Source: VRUE01 sp963753585
GTDB lineage: Bacteria; Actinomycetota; Thermoleophilia; Solirubrobacterales; 70-9
DNA: 64,000 bases
Reading direction: 5' to 3'
NCBI GenBank assembly: GCA_963753585.1
Contig: CAVWCU010000001.1
Span: forward strand, 682,001 to 746,000
Below are positions 40,913 to 50,072 of this stretch, one piece after another; positions within the stretch are counted from its first letter, which is position 1; each line of letters starts with the position of its first letter. The translations under genes and the position numbers were made by a program. Below the pieces are notes generated by a model. It made no database searches. It was not told the origin of the DNA and saw only the letters and a program-made list of their open reading frames with translations.

Positions 40913-41802
40913 GGCCCGGCTGCGGGCGCGAGCACGTTGAGGGCGCGGGGCAGGATGCGCAGCGAGGCGGGGAGCTCGGTCAGGTGCTCGCCGTCCGCGT
41001 AGACGGGGAACGGCCGGCTCGCGGTCAGTTCCAGGTGCGGGGCACGGAAGACGCGCACCTGGTCCTCCTCGACGTGGGTGCCCTTGAACACCTTCGGCAG
41101 GTTACCCACGAAGCGCAGCTTGCTTCCCTCGCCGACGGTGACGACGTCGAACTCGCCGTCGTCGAGCTCGGCGTCGGGCGCGATGTACATGCCGCCGCCG
41201 AAGGCGCGGCTGTTGGCGACCGAGACCGAGTAGCCGGTGAACCGGTAGCGCTCCTCGTCGACCCGGATCGTGAAGCGGCCCGGCTTCCAGGCCAGCAACG
41301 TGCGGACGGCGGCGTAGGCGTAGACGAGGTTGCCGCGCATGAAGGAGGTCTCGTTGGCCACCCGGTTGGCTTCGGAGTCGAAGCCGACGCTGACGATGCC
41401 GAGGAAGCGCTTGCCGTTGGCCTCGCCGACGTCGATCTGCCGGGTCTCCCCGGCGGCGAGGACCGCGACCGCGCCGGCCGGGTCGTCGGGGATGCCGAGC
41501 ACGCGAGCGAGGTCGTTGCCGCGCCCACCCGGGACGATCCCCAGTGGCGTCTCGGTGCCGGCCATCGCCCCGCCGACGGCGCCGACGAGGCCGTCGCCGC
41601 TGCAGACCACGGGCAGCTCACCTACCTCGACCGCGTGCAGCGCCCGCTCCACGCCGTCCTCGAGGCCCTTGGTCCGCTCCACCCGGAAGGGGATCCGCCG
41701 CTCGTCCAGCTCCTGCTCGACCTTGGGCAGCAGCTTCAGCGTGCGGCCGTGCGCGGAGTGCGGGTTGACCAGCAGGGTGAGCGGCATTCCCTCGATTGCC
41801 AT
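40909..41802 (-). CDS. Diacylglycerol/YegS-family lipid kinase
   Basis: The 297-aa protein has TLLVNPHSAHGRT, a VVCSGDGLVGAVGG loop in place of the usual GGDGT, IVPGGRGNDLARVLGIP and FGGGMYIAPDAELDDGEFDVV. It phosphorylates diacylglycerol or a related lipid. It is first in a four-gene coupled operon with murT, the methyltransferase and gatD. Its upstream region is the 170-bp palindrome. Confidence 0.88.
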   Translation of the reverse strand: MAIEGMPLTLLVNPHSAHGRTLKLLPKVEQELDERRIPFRVERTKGLEDGVERALHAVEVGELPVVCSGDGLVGAVGGAMAGTETPLGIVPGGRGNDLARVLGIPDDPAGAVAVLAAGETRQIDVGEANGKRFLGIVSVGFDSEANRVANETSFMRGNLVYAYAAVRTLLAWKPGRFTIRVDEERYRFTGYSVSVANSRAFGGGMYIAPDAELDDGEFDVVTVGEGSKLRFVGNLPKVFKGTHVEEDQVRVFRAPHLELTASRPFPVYADGEHLTELPASLRILPRALNVLAPAAGP

Positions 41803-41813
41803 CGAGTCGGCAG

Positions 41814-41983
41814 CCTAGTGCCGCCTCAGCCAACGTTCGCCCCGTTCTGACGGCTGCAAGACTTCGCCTGGCGTTGTCCTCGGTCGACGAAGTAGCGCTG
41901 CTACTCCGTCTCCCTGCGGCGCCTACCCAGGCTTGCCTTTCGCTCGTCAGAAGCGGGCCGACGTTGCCGGACGCGGCACTAGG
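41814..41983 (-). repeat. 170-bp MITE-like palindrome upstream of dgk
   Basis: The outer 39 bp (41814-41852) match the reverse complement of 41945-41983 at 32 of 39 positions, with the outermost 11 bp (CCTAGTGCCGC / GCGGCACTAGG) perfect. The exact centre holds GACGA-AGTAGC-GCT-GCTACT-C-CGTC (41886-41910). It fills almost the whole gap between dgk and the downstream end of the methyltransferase gene. No coding capacity. Confidence 0.8.
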
Positions 41984-41996
41984 TGGACGACGCGGG

Positions 41997-42512
41997 TCAG
42001 TCGGGCCGGCCGAGGCGGCCGACGTAGAAGTTGCCGTTTCCGGCCGCCGCGGCCCGCACCGCGGCGAAGCCTTGCCTCGCGAGCCCACGGGCAAGCGAGC
42101 GGGGCCGTGGTCGCAAAGGCCATCTCGGGCTCTCGGAGTAGATCAGGTGACCGCCCGGGCGCAGGACCCGCACGATCTCCTTGGGCCACAGGTTCCCGCG
42201 CAGCTGAGCGACGAGGTCGAAGAACTCGTCGGGGTAGGGGAGGGAGGAGGCCTTGCCCACCTTGAACGCGACCCGGCCCTCGGGGTCGAGGCCGACCCGG
42301 GCGGTTGCCTCTCGGACCAGCCCGGGCGACGGATCCAGCCCCCGGACCCGCGCCGCCGGGAACTCGCGCGCCAGCAACAGCACGGCCTCGCCGTCCCCAC
42401 AGCCGACGACCAGGGCGCGTTCGGGCGGCGGCACGTGCAGCACGGCGGATGCCAGCGAGATCAGCGAGGAAGCGGGCACGCCCCCGATGATCGCAAGTGC
42501 CGAGGCAGCCAC
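41997..42512 (-). CDS. SAM-dependent methyltransferase, small
   Basis: 171 aa from a GTG at 42512. Class I SAM site ALVVGCGDGEAVLLLAREFP with acidic LDPSPGLV, then KVGKASSLPYPDEFFDLVAQLRGNLWP and LRPGGHLIYSES. It is divergent from the cyclophilin gene with only 24 bp between starts. The substrate is unknown. Confidence 0.8.
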   Translation of the reverse strand: MAASALAIIGGVPASSLISLASAVLHVPPPERALVVGCGDGEAVLLLAREFPAARVRGLDPSPGLVREATARVGLDPEGRVAFKVGKASSLPYPDEFFDLVAQLRGNLWPKEIVRVLRPGGHLIYSESPRWPLRPRPRSLARGLARQGFAAVRAAAAGNGNFYVGRLGRPD

Positions 42513-42536
42513 TCGATCATCTAGGCTTCCGCCGCG

Positions 42537-43232
42537 ATGGATGAGGATCAGCAGCAGCAGCAGGGGTTCGACCAGCGCCTGATCATCCTTGGCGTCTTCG
42601 CCCTGATCGCGGTCGGCGTGGTCGCAGCGATCCTGATCGGGCGCAGCGGGGGCGGCGAGGACTCGACCACGACGGCAAGCGCGGACGGCTGCCGGGAAGT
42701 CGAAGCGCCGAAACCGAAGACGGTCAGCTTCAATGCGCCGAAGCAGGTTCTCTCGAAGGGCGAGCAAGCCACGGTTGTCGTCGAGACCAGCTGCGGCACA
42801 TTCGAGATCGCGCTCGACACCGAGCGCGCCCCGAAGACGGCCAACTCCTTCGCCTTCCTAGCCGAGGAAGGCTTCTACGACGACCTCACCTTCCACCGCA
42901 TCGTTCCGGAATTCGTCCTTCAGGGCGGAGATCCGGAAGGCACCAGTACCGGCGGGTCGGGCTACACGATCGTCGAGAAGCCGCCGGCGAACCTCGCCTA
43001 CACGAAAGGCGTGGTGGCGATGGCGAAGAGTTCGGCCGAGCCGCCCGGCAGCTCCAGCAGCCAGTTCTACGTCGTCACCGGGGTCGACGCAGGGCTCCCG
43101 CCCGAATACGCCCTGGTGGGCAAGGTGAACGAAGGCTTGGACGTCGTCGAGCGCATCGGCGAACTCGGCACCCCCGAAGAGAAACCCAAACAGACGGTCC
43201 TGATCGAAGAGATGACGGTCGAAAAGGGCTAA
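42537..43232 (+). CDS. Membrane-anchored cyclophilin-type peptidyl-prolyl isomerase
   Basis: The 231-aa protein has an N-terminal Gln-rich stretch, one membrane helix (LIILGVFALIAVGVVAAILIG), and an extracytoplasmic cyclophilin domain (FHRIVPEFVLQGGDPEGTSTGG; SSSSQFYVVTG). Folding of exported proteins is the likely role. Confidence 0.9.
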   Translation: MDEDQQQQQGFDQRLIILGVFALIAVGVVAAILIGRSGGGEDSTTTASADGCREVEAPKPKTVSFNAPKQVLSKGEQATVVVETSCGTFEIALDTERAPKTANSFAFLAEEGFYDDLTFHRIVPEFVLQGGDPEGTSTGGSGYTIVEKPPANLAYTKGVVAMAKSSAEPPGSSSSQFYVVTGVDAGLPPEYALVGKVNEGLDVVERIGELGTPEEKPKQTVLIEEMTVEKG

Positions 43233-43268
43233 CTGCCAATCCCTCCTATCTGCCTTAGGCTCTGGCCC

Positions 43269-43769
43269 ATGGCCAAGGTCGATGTGGGAGACACGGCACC
43301 GGACTTCGAGCTGCCGGGTACTGGTGGACACACCTTCAAGCTCTCCGCCCACCGCGGGCGCAGCGTCGTGCTCGCCTTCTATCCGGGTGACGCGACCACC
43401 GTCTGCACCAAGCAGTTCTGCTCCTACCGCGACAACGCCGAGAGGCTCGATGCGCTCGATGCTGAGGTGGTCGGGATATCGCCCCAGTCGGTCGATTCCC
43501 ACGAGCGCTGGGCTGAGGAGCAGGAGCTCAGCGTGCCGCTGTTGGCCGACGAGCAGCTCGAGGTGAGCAAGCGCTACGGCGTCACCGCCTGGCTGGGGCC
43601 ACTGGCCCGCTTCACCGAGCTCGAGGACGTGCCGGGAGGTCGCTACGTGATGCGGTCGATCTTCGTAGTCGACCGCGAGGGGATCGTCCGTTACCGGCAC
43701 GTCTCGCGGACGGGGGCGACCTTCCAGTCGGTGGGCGACATAGAGCGCGCCCTGGCCACCCTGGGCTGA
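43269..43769 (+). CDS. Peroxiredoxin, BCP/PrxQ type
   Basis: The 166-aa protein has VGDTAPDFELPGTGG and FYPGDATTVCTKQFCSYRD. The peroxidatic Cys and a second Cys five residues later form the atypical 2-Cys pair of the PrxQ group. Its TGA overlaps the next ATG (TGATG). Confidence 0.92.
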   Translation: MAKVDVGDTAPDFELPGTGGHTFKLSAHRGRSVVLAFYPGDATTVCTKQFCSYRDNAERLDALDAEVVGISPQSVDSHERWAEEQELSVPLLADEQLEVSKRYGVTAWLGPLARFTELEDVPGGRYVMRSIFVVDREGIVRYRHVSRTGATFQSVGDIERALATLG

Positions 43770-44608
43770 TGCCCGAGGACAAGGCCGCGCCCCGTGCGTT
43801 CACGGTCGGCGACGGGCCCGCAATCCATGGCGAGGCGGCGGGGGAGGGGGCACCGGTCGTCCTCTGCCATGGGCTGACGGCGACCCGCGGCTCGGTCGTG
43901 CATGGATCGCGGATGCTGGCGCGTGCCGGACATGCCGTGATCACGTACGACGCGCGCGGCCACGGTGATTCCGACCCCGCCCCGGGGGGCGGGGGTTATG
44001 GATACCCGGAGCTGGTGGGCGACCTCGAGGCGGTCGTCCACTCCCAGGTGGGCGAGGGCCCCTTCCTGCTGGGCGGCCACTCGATGGGTGCTCACACGGC
44101 GATCGCCTACGCCTTGCGCCATCCCGGGCGGCTCACCGGCCTCGTCGCGATCGGGCCGAGCTACCCGGGGTCGGCTATCGGCGAAGAGTCGCTCGTCTAC
44201 TGGGACGGCCTCGCCGGGGCGCTCGAGCGCGAGGGCATCGAGGGCTTCGTCTCTTACGTCGACCGCCACCAGCAGATCGACCCCCGCTGGCGCGACTCGG
44301 TCCTGCGCTTCACCCGCGAGCGGATGCTGCGCCACCGGCACCTCGGCGCGATCGCCGAGGCACTGCGACAGGTCCCGCGCTCGCAGCCGTTCGAGGACCT
44401 CGAGGATCTAGAGTCGATCGAGATCCCGGTTCTGGTCGTGGCGAGCCACGACGCGGGCGATCCCGGTCACCCATACGAGGTCGCGGCCGGCTACGCCGAG
44501 CGGATCCCACGAGCACAGCTGATCAGCGAGGAACCCGGGGAGTCGCCGTTGGCTTGGCAGGGGGGCCGCCTCTCGCGCGCCATCGCGGCCTTCGTCGCAG
44601 GCTCTTAG
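43769..44608 (+). CDS. Alpha/beta-hydrolase
   Basis: The 279-aa protein has LCHGLTATRGSV (oxyanion), TYDARGHGDSDPAP, the nucleophile elbow GGHSMGAHTAI and a distal Asp/His region (VASHDAGDPGHPYE). Start and stop overlap couples it to the peroxiredoxin. The substrate is unknown. Confidence 0.88.
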   Translation: MPEDKAAPRAFTVGDGPAIHGEAAGEGAPVVLCHGLTATRGSVVHGSRMLARAGHAVITYDARGHGDSDPAPGGGGYGYPELVGDLEAVVHSQVGEGPFLLGGHSMGAHTAIAYALRHPGRLTGLVAIGPSYPGSAIGEESLVYWDGLAGALEREGIEGFVSYVDRHQQIDPRWRDSVLRFTRERMLRHRHLGAIAEALRQVPRSQPFEDLEDLESIEIPVLVVASHDAGDPGHPYEVAAGYAERIPRAQLISEEPGESPLAWQGGRLSRAIAAFVAGS

Positions 44609-44642
44609 GTTTTCCAAAGAGGCTTCCAATAGCGTTGCGGCG

Positions 44643-45074
44643 ATGAAGGCGCCGGCAGAGGGGAGGTTGCGAGGGATTGCGACCTTCCTGGCGACTTTCG
44701 GCATCGGCGTCGCGGCCTACATCGCGATCGAGGAGTCGGGGGGTGGCTCGCCGGTCTGCATCGCCGGCGGGCACGGGTGCCAGACGGTCGCCGAAAGCTC
44801 CTACTCGCACCTGCTCGGGGTCAACATCGCCGTCTTCGGGATCTTCGGCTACGTGCTGCTGCTCGGCGCCGCTCTTCTCCGCGGCGACCTGGCCCGCATG
44901 GCCGGCTTCGCGATCGCCCTCGTCGGCTTCGGCTACAGCCTCTACCTGACCTACCTCGAGGTCTTCACGATCGAGGCGATCTGCCAGTGGTGCGTGGCCA
45001 GCGCAGTTTTGATGACCCTGCTGTTTGCTACGAATTCACTCCGAATGCTTGCCTACGTGGGTACCGAGCCGTGA
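44643..45074 (+). CDS. Vitamin K epoxide reductase-family membrane oxidase
   Basis: The 143-aa protein has four predicted helices. It has the loop Cys pair (VCIAGGHGCQTV) and the membrane CxxC (ICQWCVAS) typical of bacterial VKOR homologues, which reoxidise DsbA using quinone. Its stop overlaps the DsbA-like gene (GTGA), supporting a working pair. Confidence 0.92.
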   Translation: MKAPAEGRLRGIATFLATFGIGVAAYIAIEESGGGSPVCIAGGHGCQTVAESSYSHLLGVNIAVFGIFGYVLLLGAALLRGDLARMAGFAIALVGFGYSLYLTYLEVFTIEAICQWCVASAVLMTLLFATNSLRMLAYVGTEP

Positions 45075-45793
45075 GCGACCGCCAGAGCGGTGCGGACGAG
45101 CGCCGCCAGAACCTGATCAAGCTCGCCAGCGCCATCGCCTTCATCGCCGTGGCCGTCGTCGTCGTGCTGATCGTCGTCAGCCAGAACCAGAGCAGTGGCG
45201 GCGACAGCAGCGACCTCGAGGGCATCGCCGAGGTCAAGCAGGAACTCTCCGGCATCCCGCAGAACGGCATGCTCCTCGGCGATCCGAAGGCCAAGGTGAC
45301 CGTGATCGAGTTCGCCGACCTTCAATGCCCGGTTTGCAAGGGCTACTCCGAAGAAGTGCTCCCGCAGATCATCGAAAACCAGGTGCGCAGCGGCGAAGCG
45401 AAGTTGAGCTTCCGCAACTACACGATCATCGACGAACAGTCGATCCCCGCTGGCGCGGCGGCCGTCGCCGCCGGCAAACAGGGCCGCGGCTGGAACTTCG
45501 TCGAGCTCTTCTTCCGCAACCAAGGCATCGAGCGCTCCGGCTACGTCACCGATGAGTTCCTCACCGCGATCGCCGAAGGCGCCGGGGTTCCCGATATCGC
45601 CAAGTGGAACAAGGACCGGGAAAGCAAGGCCGTCCTCGACGAAGTCTCCGCCAGCACGACGGAAGCAAGAGAGCTGGGCTTCACCGGCACGCCGTCGTTT
45701 GCGCTCGACGGCCCGGCCACCAACGGTGTCGCAGCGATGGGAACACCCGAGTCGGCAGCTGTTCTCGAAGAAGGCATCGAAGCGGCGGGCTAG
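45071..45793 (+). CDS. Membrane-anchored DsbA-like thiol oxidoreductase
   Basis: 240 aa: one N-terminal helix (LASAIAFIAVAVVVVLIVVS), then a thioredoxin-fold domain with FADLQCPVCKGYSEE (CPVC active site) and the cis-Pro motif FTGTPSFAL. It is coupled to the VKOR gene and forms disulfides in exported proteins. Confidence 0.92.
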   Translation: MSDRQSGADERRQNLIKLASAIAFIAVAVVVVLIVVSQNQSSGGDSSDLEGIAEVKQELSGIPQNGMLLGDPKAKVTVIEFADLQCPVCKGYSEEVLPQIIENQVRSGEAKLSFRNYTIIDEQSIPAGAAAVAAGKQGRGWNFVELFFRNQGIERSGYVTDEFLTAIAEGAGVPDIAKWNKDRESKAVLDEVSASTTEARELGFTGTPSFALDGPATNGVAAMGTPESAAVLEEGIEAAG

Positions 45794-45914
45794 GCCCGCG
45801 GGGCGCCACGAAGGGCTCCTCGCCGCCCTCGGGTAGCGTTGTCAGCTCCAAGTAGACATAACCACCATTATCGTGCGTTGGGTCGAGCTGGGGACCGGCC
45901 TCATGGGCCTCCTC

Positions 45915-46175
45915 CTACCGCACGAAGGCCGTGATCGCCTTTCCTACCTCGTGCGCCGTCAATGGCCCGAGGCGCAACGACCAGGAGTCGTCAAGGCCTT
46001 GGATCAGCGAGCAGTGGGCGCCAACCGCCTCGAAGGCCGACCGGTGCTGTTCGCAGCGCTCGTAGCCTGACGCCCCCTGGAAGACCGCATCCAGGCCGTA
46101 GCGTCCGTCATCCACCGGCCACAGCGTCAGCTTGTCGGCGACCGGGCCCGCTGGGTAGTCGATCTCCGATCTCAT
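45915..46175 (-). CDS. Small protein of unknown function, coupled to a methyltransferase gene
   Basis: The 86-aa protein begins MRSEIDYPAGPVADKLTLWP and has three Cys and a globular composition. Its ATG follows the methyltransferase TGA with no gap (TGAATG), which supports it being real. No family recognised. Confidence 0.6.
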   Translation of the reverse strand: MRSEIDYPAGPVADKLTLWPVDDGRYGLDAVFQGASGYERCEQHRSAFEAVGAHCSLIQGLDDSWSLRLGPLTAHEVGKAITAFVR

Positions 46176-46826
46176 TCAGGCGGCAAGGGTGGCGCGGCCG
46201 CGGGCGAGCGGCTTGACGAGCGGCAGAGCCTTGGGCAGGTCGCCGCGTTCGACCTCTTCCAGCTCGAACGGCGAGGCTTCGATCGTTGCGACCGTGTCGC
46301 GGTTGCAGTGGCAACCGTCGGCGAGGAAGCGCCAGGGCTTCTCTAGGCGGTCCTGCCAGCGCGCCAGCGCCGGCTCCTCGGCGCGGACGTGCTCCACGAA
46401 GAGCAGCTTGCCACCGGGCTTCAGTACCCGAGCGGCCTCGGCGAGGGCCGCGACCGGGTCAGGGACCGTGCAGAGGACCAGAGTGAAGACCGCGGTGTCG
46501 AAGCTGTCATCTTCGAACGGCAGCTTCTCGGCGGGTGCCTGGACCGCCTCGACCGCCGGCCCCTCCCCACTCGCTTGTGACAATTTCGCACGAAGTCTCT
46601 TGAGCATATGTTCGTCGGGCTCGGCGAGTACCAGTTCTGTCACCGCGGCCCCGAACAGCTCGCAGTTGACCCCGGTGCCGGCGCCGAGGTCGATCGTCCG
46701 CCCGCTCGCCCCGGCCAGGACCTCGCGGCGGACCTCGCACAGCCCGGCGTCCTCGGTTGCCTTCAGCCCACGGTCGTAGACCGCGGCAAAACCCCTCCCC
46801 CAGGTCGCGTCGTAGATCCGCCCCAT
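46176..46826 (-). CDS. Class I SAM-dependent methyltransferase (UbiE/Coq5-like)
   Basis: The 216-aa protein has IDLGAGTGVNCELFG, LAEPDEHMLKRL, LPFEDDSFDTAVFTLVLCTVPDP and LKPGGKLLFVEHVRAEEP. The C-terminal CHCNRDTVATIE segment is common in membrane-lipid and arsenite-type methyltransferases. The substrate cannot be fixed. Confidence 0.85.
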   Translation of the reverse strand: MGRIYDATWGRGFAAVYDRGLKATEDAGLCEVRREVLAGASGRTIDLGAGTGVNCELFGAAVTELVLAEPDEHMLKRLRAKLSQASGEGPAVEAVQAPAEKLPFEDDSFDTAVFTLVLCTVPDPVAALAEAARVLKPGGKLLFVEHVRAEEPALARWQDRLEKPWRFLADGCHCNRDTVATIEASPFELEEVERGDLPKALPLVKPLARGRATLAA

Positions 46827-46842
46827 CGGCAGATCTCCGCCG

Positions 46843-47736
46843 CTACGCGGCTTCGCGCTCGGCGCTGGGCTGCTCGCTCGCCTCAGAATCCTCGTCCGAC
46901 TTGCTGGCCGCCGCGCGCTCCTCGTAGGCGTGACGAGCGCCGTGGTCGACTTCGGTCATAAGCTTGTCGATCTTCATCAACCGCCCGATCGCCTCTCGCA
47001 GGCCACGCGGGAGCAGCCCGACGAACTTGAACATGGCGCCGTTGGCTCGCGGCACCCAGACGTCGAAGCGCGGGATCTCGAGCGCGTCGACGATCTCGTT
47101 GGCGACGTCCTCGGCCTCCACCGGTTTGACGAACCGCTGGCCGACCCCCGCCGTCAGTTCGGTGTTGACGACGGTCGGCATCACGCAGCTGACCTCGACC
47201 CCGCTGCCGCGCAGTTCCTGGCGGACGGCCTCGCTGAGGCCGACGACCGCGTGCTTGGTCGCCGAGTAGGTCGCGATGCCCGGGACACCGCCCTTGCCCG
47301 CCTGGGAGGCGATGTTGACGATGTGCCCGCCGGCCCGCGGGCGCAGCCTTTCGATCCCCAGCTGGGTGCCGACGATGACGCCGTAGACGTTGATGTCGAG
47401 CTGGCGGCGGACCGAGTCGTCGGCCTCTTCCACGAGCGGCGTCACAGGCATGATCCCGGCGTTGTTGACGATCACGTCGACGGGGCCGAGCTCACGTTCG
47501 GCGGCGTCGAGAAAAGCGGTGAAGGAACCGCGGTCGGTGACGTCGAGCGCCAGCGCGACCGTTCCCCCGCCCAGGCTCGCGGCCGTCTGTTCGGCCAGGG
47601 CCAGGTCGAGGTCGCCGATCGCGACCCGGCAGCCCTTGCGGACCAGTGCCGTCGCCGTCGCCTTGCCGATCCCCCGGGCGCCCCCGGTGATCGCCACGAC
47701 CTTGCCGCTGAGTGAGCGTCGCTCCTTCTTCGCCAT
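46843..47736 (-). CDS. Short-chain dehydrogenase/reductase
   Basis: The 297-aa protein has TGGARGIGKATA, NNAGIMPV, NIASQAG and the catalytic YSATKHA (YxxxK). It has a charged C-terminal tail (KSDEDSEASEQPSAEREAA). It lies 25 bp after the SCP-x-like thiolase gene, probably in one operon for lipid or steroid-like substrates. Confidence 0.88.
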   Translation of the reverse strand: MAKKERRSLSGKVVAITGGARGIGKATATALVRKGCRVAIGDLDLALAEQTAASLGGGTVALALDVTDRGSFTAFLDAAERELGPVDVIVNNAGIMPVTPLVEEADDSVRRQLDINVYGVIVGTQLGIERLRPRAGGHIVNIASQAGKGGVPGIATYSATKHAVVGLSEAVRQELRGSGVEVSCVMPTVVNTELTAGVGQRFVKPVEAEDVANEIVDALEIPRFDVWVPRANGAMFKFVGLLPRGLREAIGRLMKIDKLMTEVDHGARHAYEERAAASKSDEDSEASEQPSAEREAA

Positions 47737-47761
47737 CGGGTGCCTCCTCCTCCAGCGGGCC

Positions 47762-48955
47762 TCAGGCCGCCGGCTTGTAGACGGTGACCACGGCGGCGCC
47801 GCCGAGGCCGATGTTGTGCTGCAGCGCGGTCTTCGCGCCCTCCACCTGGCGCTTGTCGGCCTGGCCGCGCAGCTGCCAGGTCAGCTCCGAGCACTGCGCC
47901 AGCCCGGTCGCGCCGAGCGGGTGGCCCTTGGAGATCAGCCCACCCGAGGGGTTGACGACGACCTTGCCACCGTAAGTGGTGGCTTCTTCGTCGACCAGCT
48001 TGTGGCCCTCGCCCTCGGCCGCGAAGCCGAGTGCTTCGTAGGTGATGAGCTCGTTGGCGCTGAAGCAGTCGTGCAGCTCGCAGACGTCGACTTCCTCGGC
48101 CGCGACTCCCGCCTCGGCGTAGGCCTCGTCCGCGGCCTGCTTCGACATGTCGGCGCCGACGATCTTCATGCAGTCGGCGTCCTCGTCGAAAGTGGAGCTG
48201 AGGTCGGTGACCATCGACTGGCCGGCGATCTCGATCGCCTGGTCCCAGAGGCCGTGCTCCTCGACGTAGCGCTCGGAGGCGACGATCGCGCAGGCCGAGC
48301 CGTCGGAGGTCGGCGAGCACTGCAGCTTGGTCAGCGGGTCGTGGATCATCTTCGCCGCCTTGATGTCCTCGATCGTGTACTCGTCCTGGAACTGGGCGTA
48401 GGGGTTGTTGACCGAGTGCTTGTGGTTCTTCCAGCCGATCCAGGCGTAGTGGTCGGGGTTGGAGCCGTACTTCTCCATGTGGTCGCGGCCGGCGTTGCCG
48501 AACATCTGCGGGGCAGGCGGGGACTGCTCGGGGTCGCGGATCTCGAACATCCGCATCGCGTGCTTGTCGAGCGCGTTGGTGCGGTCGGTGTACTTGACGC
48601 CGAGGCTGCCCGGCTCCATCTTCTCGAAGCCGACCGCGAGGGCGCAGTCGACGAGGCCGCCCTTGACCGCCTGACGGGCGAGGAAGAGTGCCGAGGAGCC
48701 GGTCGAGCAGTTGTTGTTGACGTTGACGACCGGGATCCCGGTGAGGCCCAGCTGGTAGAGCGCCCGCTGGCCGTAGGTCGAGTCGCCGTAGCAGTAGCCC
48801 GCGTAGGCCTGCTCGACGTCGTCGTAGGAGATGCCGGCGTCGGCGAGCGCCTTCTCCCCCGCCTCCTTGGCCCAGTCCGGATAGTCGCCCTCCTTGCTGC
48901 CGGGCTTCTCGAACTTGGTCATCCCGACCCCGATCACGAACGTGCGGTTGCTCAA
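47762..48955 (-). CDS. Thiolase-family protein, SCP-x/lipid-transfer type
   Basis: The 397-aa protein has VNNNCSTGSSALFLA with the acylated Cys, VCELHDCFSANELI and GLISKGHPLGATGLAQ, the SCP-x thiolase variant of the active site. It would act in beta-oxidation of branched or sterol-type side chains (family knowledge). Start is TTG at 48955, overlapping the FUSC stop, with AGGAGC a few bases upstream. Confidence 0.9.
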   Translation of the reverse strand: MSNRTFVIGVGMTKFEKPGSKEGDYPDWAKEAGEKALADAGISYDDVEQAYAGYCYGDSTYGQRALYQLGLTGIPVVNVNNNCSTGSSALFLARQAVKGGLVDCALAVGFEKMEPGSLGVKYTDRTNALDKHAMRMFEIRDPEQSPPAPQMFGNAGRDHMEKYGSNPDHYAWIGWKNHKHSVNNPYAQFQDEYTIEDIKAAKMIHDPLTKLQCSPTSDGSACAIVASERYVEEHGLWDQAIEIAGQSMVTDLSSTFDEDADCMKIVGADMSKQAADEAYAEAGVAAEEVDVCELHDCFSANELITYEALGFAAEGEGHKLVDEEATTYGGKVVVNPSGGLISKGHPLGATGLAQCSELTWQLRGQADKRQVEGAKTALQHNIGLGGAAVVTVYKPAA

Positions 48956-50052
48956 AGTCTGCTCCTGTGTCGTCGCCGCGCCCCGCGGGCGAGTTTGGCT
49001 GCCTGGCCAGTAAATCTACCGGCTTCGGCTTCCCCTGCCACTTTCGGGTTCGGCCAGAGCAGGAACGAGGCGCCGGCGATGGCGATCCCGATCGCCGTCG
49101 CGAGCCCCCGCTCACCTGCTGCCCGCAGGGCCGGCTCGCCGATCAAGTCGGCCAGCAGCACCGCGTAGACGGTAATCGCCGCGGTGAAGAGCGCGTACTG
49201 GACGGTGAGCAGGCCGTATGCGAGGGCGGTTGCGATCGTGAGTGCGACCGCGATGGCAAGAGCATCGCCGCGCAGCCACTCGGCGAGAGCCGTGGCGACG
49301 ACGAGCCCGGCGACGGTCCCGATCGCCCGTAGGGCGAGGCGCTGGAAGGTCTGGTCCTCCTCGGGGCGCAGGACGAAGAGGATCGTCAGCGGGATCCAGA
49401 AGCCGTGCTCGCTCATTCCCAGTAGCCAGTAGGCGGCGACGCCCGTGGCCAGCGCGACACCGAAGCGCAGCGCGTGCCGGAAGCTGGTCGAGCCGAGGGT
49501 GAAGTTGGCGGCGAAGGCCGCGGCGGTCGCGCTCCTGCTCCAGGCGTTCGGCGCGCGGTCTTCCTCGCGGTCCCACGCCACCCAAATGCAGAGTGCGAAG
49601 GCGGCCTGGAGCAGGCCGCCGGCGGTGGCGAGCAGCAGCGCCGGGAGGGCGTCGGCCGTGTCGAGCGGCAGACCCTGGGCGATCAGCAGTGAGAGCGCGA
49701 CCGAGAGGCCGGCGATCGCGAAGCGGAGCGAGACGGAGAAGCAGTAGCCCGCCGCGGCACCGACCACAGCCATCGTCGCCACGGCCAGCACGGCGCTGGA
49801 GCCGGTGAGGACGCCGAGGGCGGCGGCGATTCCGACGAGCGGCGCGACGACGGCCTGCCAGGCAGCCCTGGCCTTGGCGGGCGCGTCGAGGCCGGGGAAC
49901 CCGGCGAGCAGCGCCCCGGTCGCGATCGCGCCCTTCGAGGGGCTGTCGAGGCCGAGCTCGAGCAGCATCGCGACGCCGACCGGGACGGCGACGAGGGCAC
50001 CGCGCCGGAGCGCGGGGCCCGGCTCGCCTGGCCCAATCGCAAAGAGGGACAC
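48952..50052 (-). CDS. FUSC-family membrane protein / aromatic-acid exporter-like
   Basis: The protein is about 366 aa with some ten membrane helices in two blocks. The C-terminal block starts at a FRHALRFGVALATGVAAYW stretch and continues with HGFWIPLTILFVLRPEEDQTFQRLALRAIGT split by a Pro, the FUSC signature. GTG at 50052 is preferred; an ATG at 50088 would overlap the start of the divergent ccdA gene. The cargo is unknown. Confidence 0.8.
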   Translation of the reverse strand: MSLFAIGPGEPGPALRRGALVAVPVGVAMLLELGLDSPSKGAIATGALLAGFPGLDAPAKARAAWQAVVAPLVGIAAALGVLTGSSAVLAVATMAVVGAAAGYCFSVSLRFAIAGLSVALSLLIAQGLPLDTADALPALLLATAGGLLQAAFALCIWVAWDREEDRAPNAWSRSATAAAFAANFTLGSTSFRHALRFGVALATGVAAYWLLGMSEHGFWIPLTILFVLRPEEDQTFQRLALRAIGTVAGLVVATALAEWLRGDALAIAVALTIATALAYGLLTVQYALFTAAITVYAVLLADLIGEPALRAAGERGLATAIGIAIAGASFLLWPNPKVAGEAEAGRFTGQAAKLARGARRRHRSRL

Positions 50053-50072
50053 CCTCGGTAGCCTGAAGGGTC

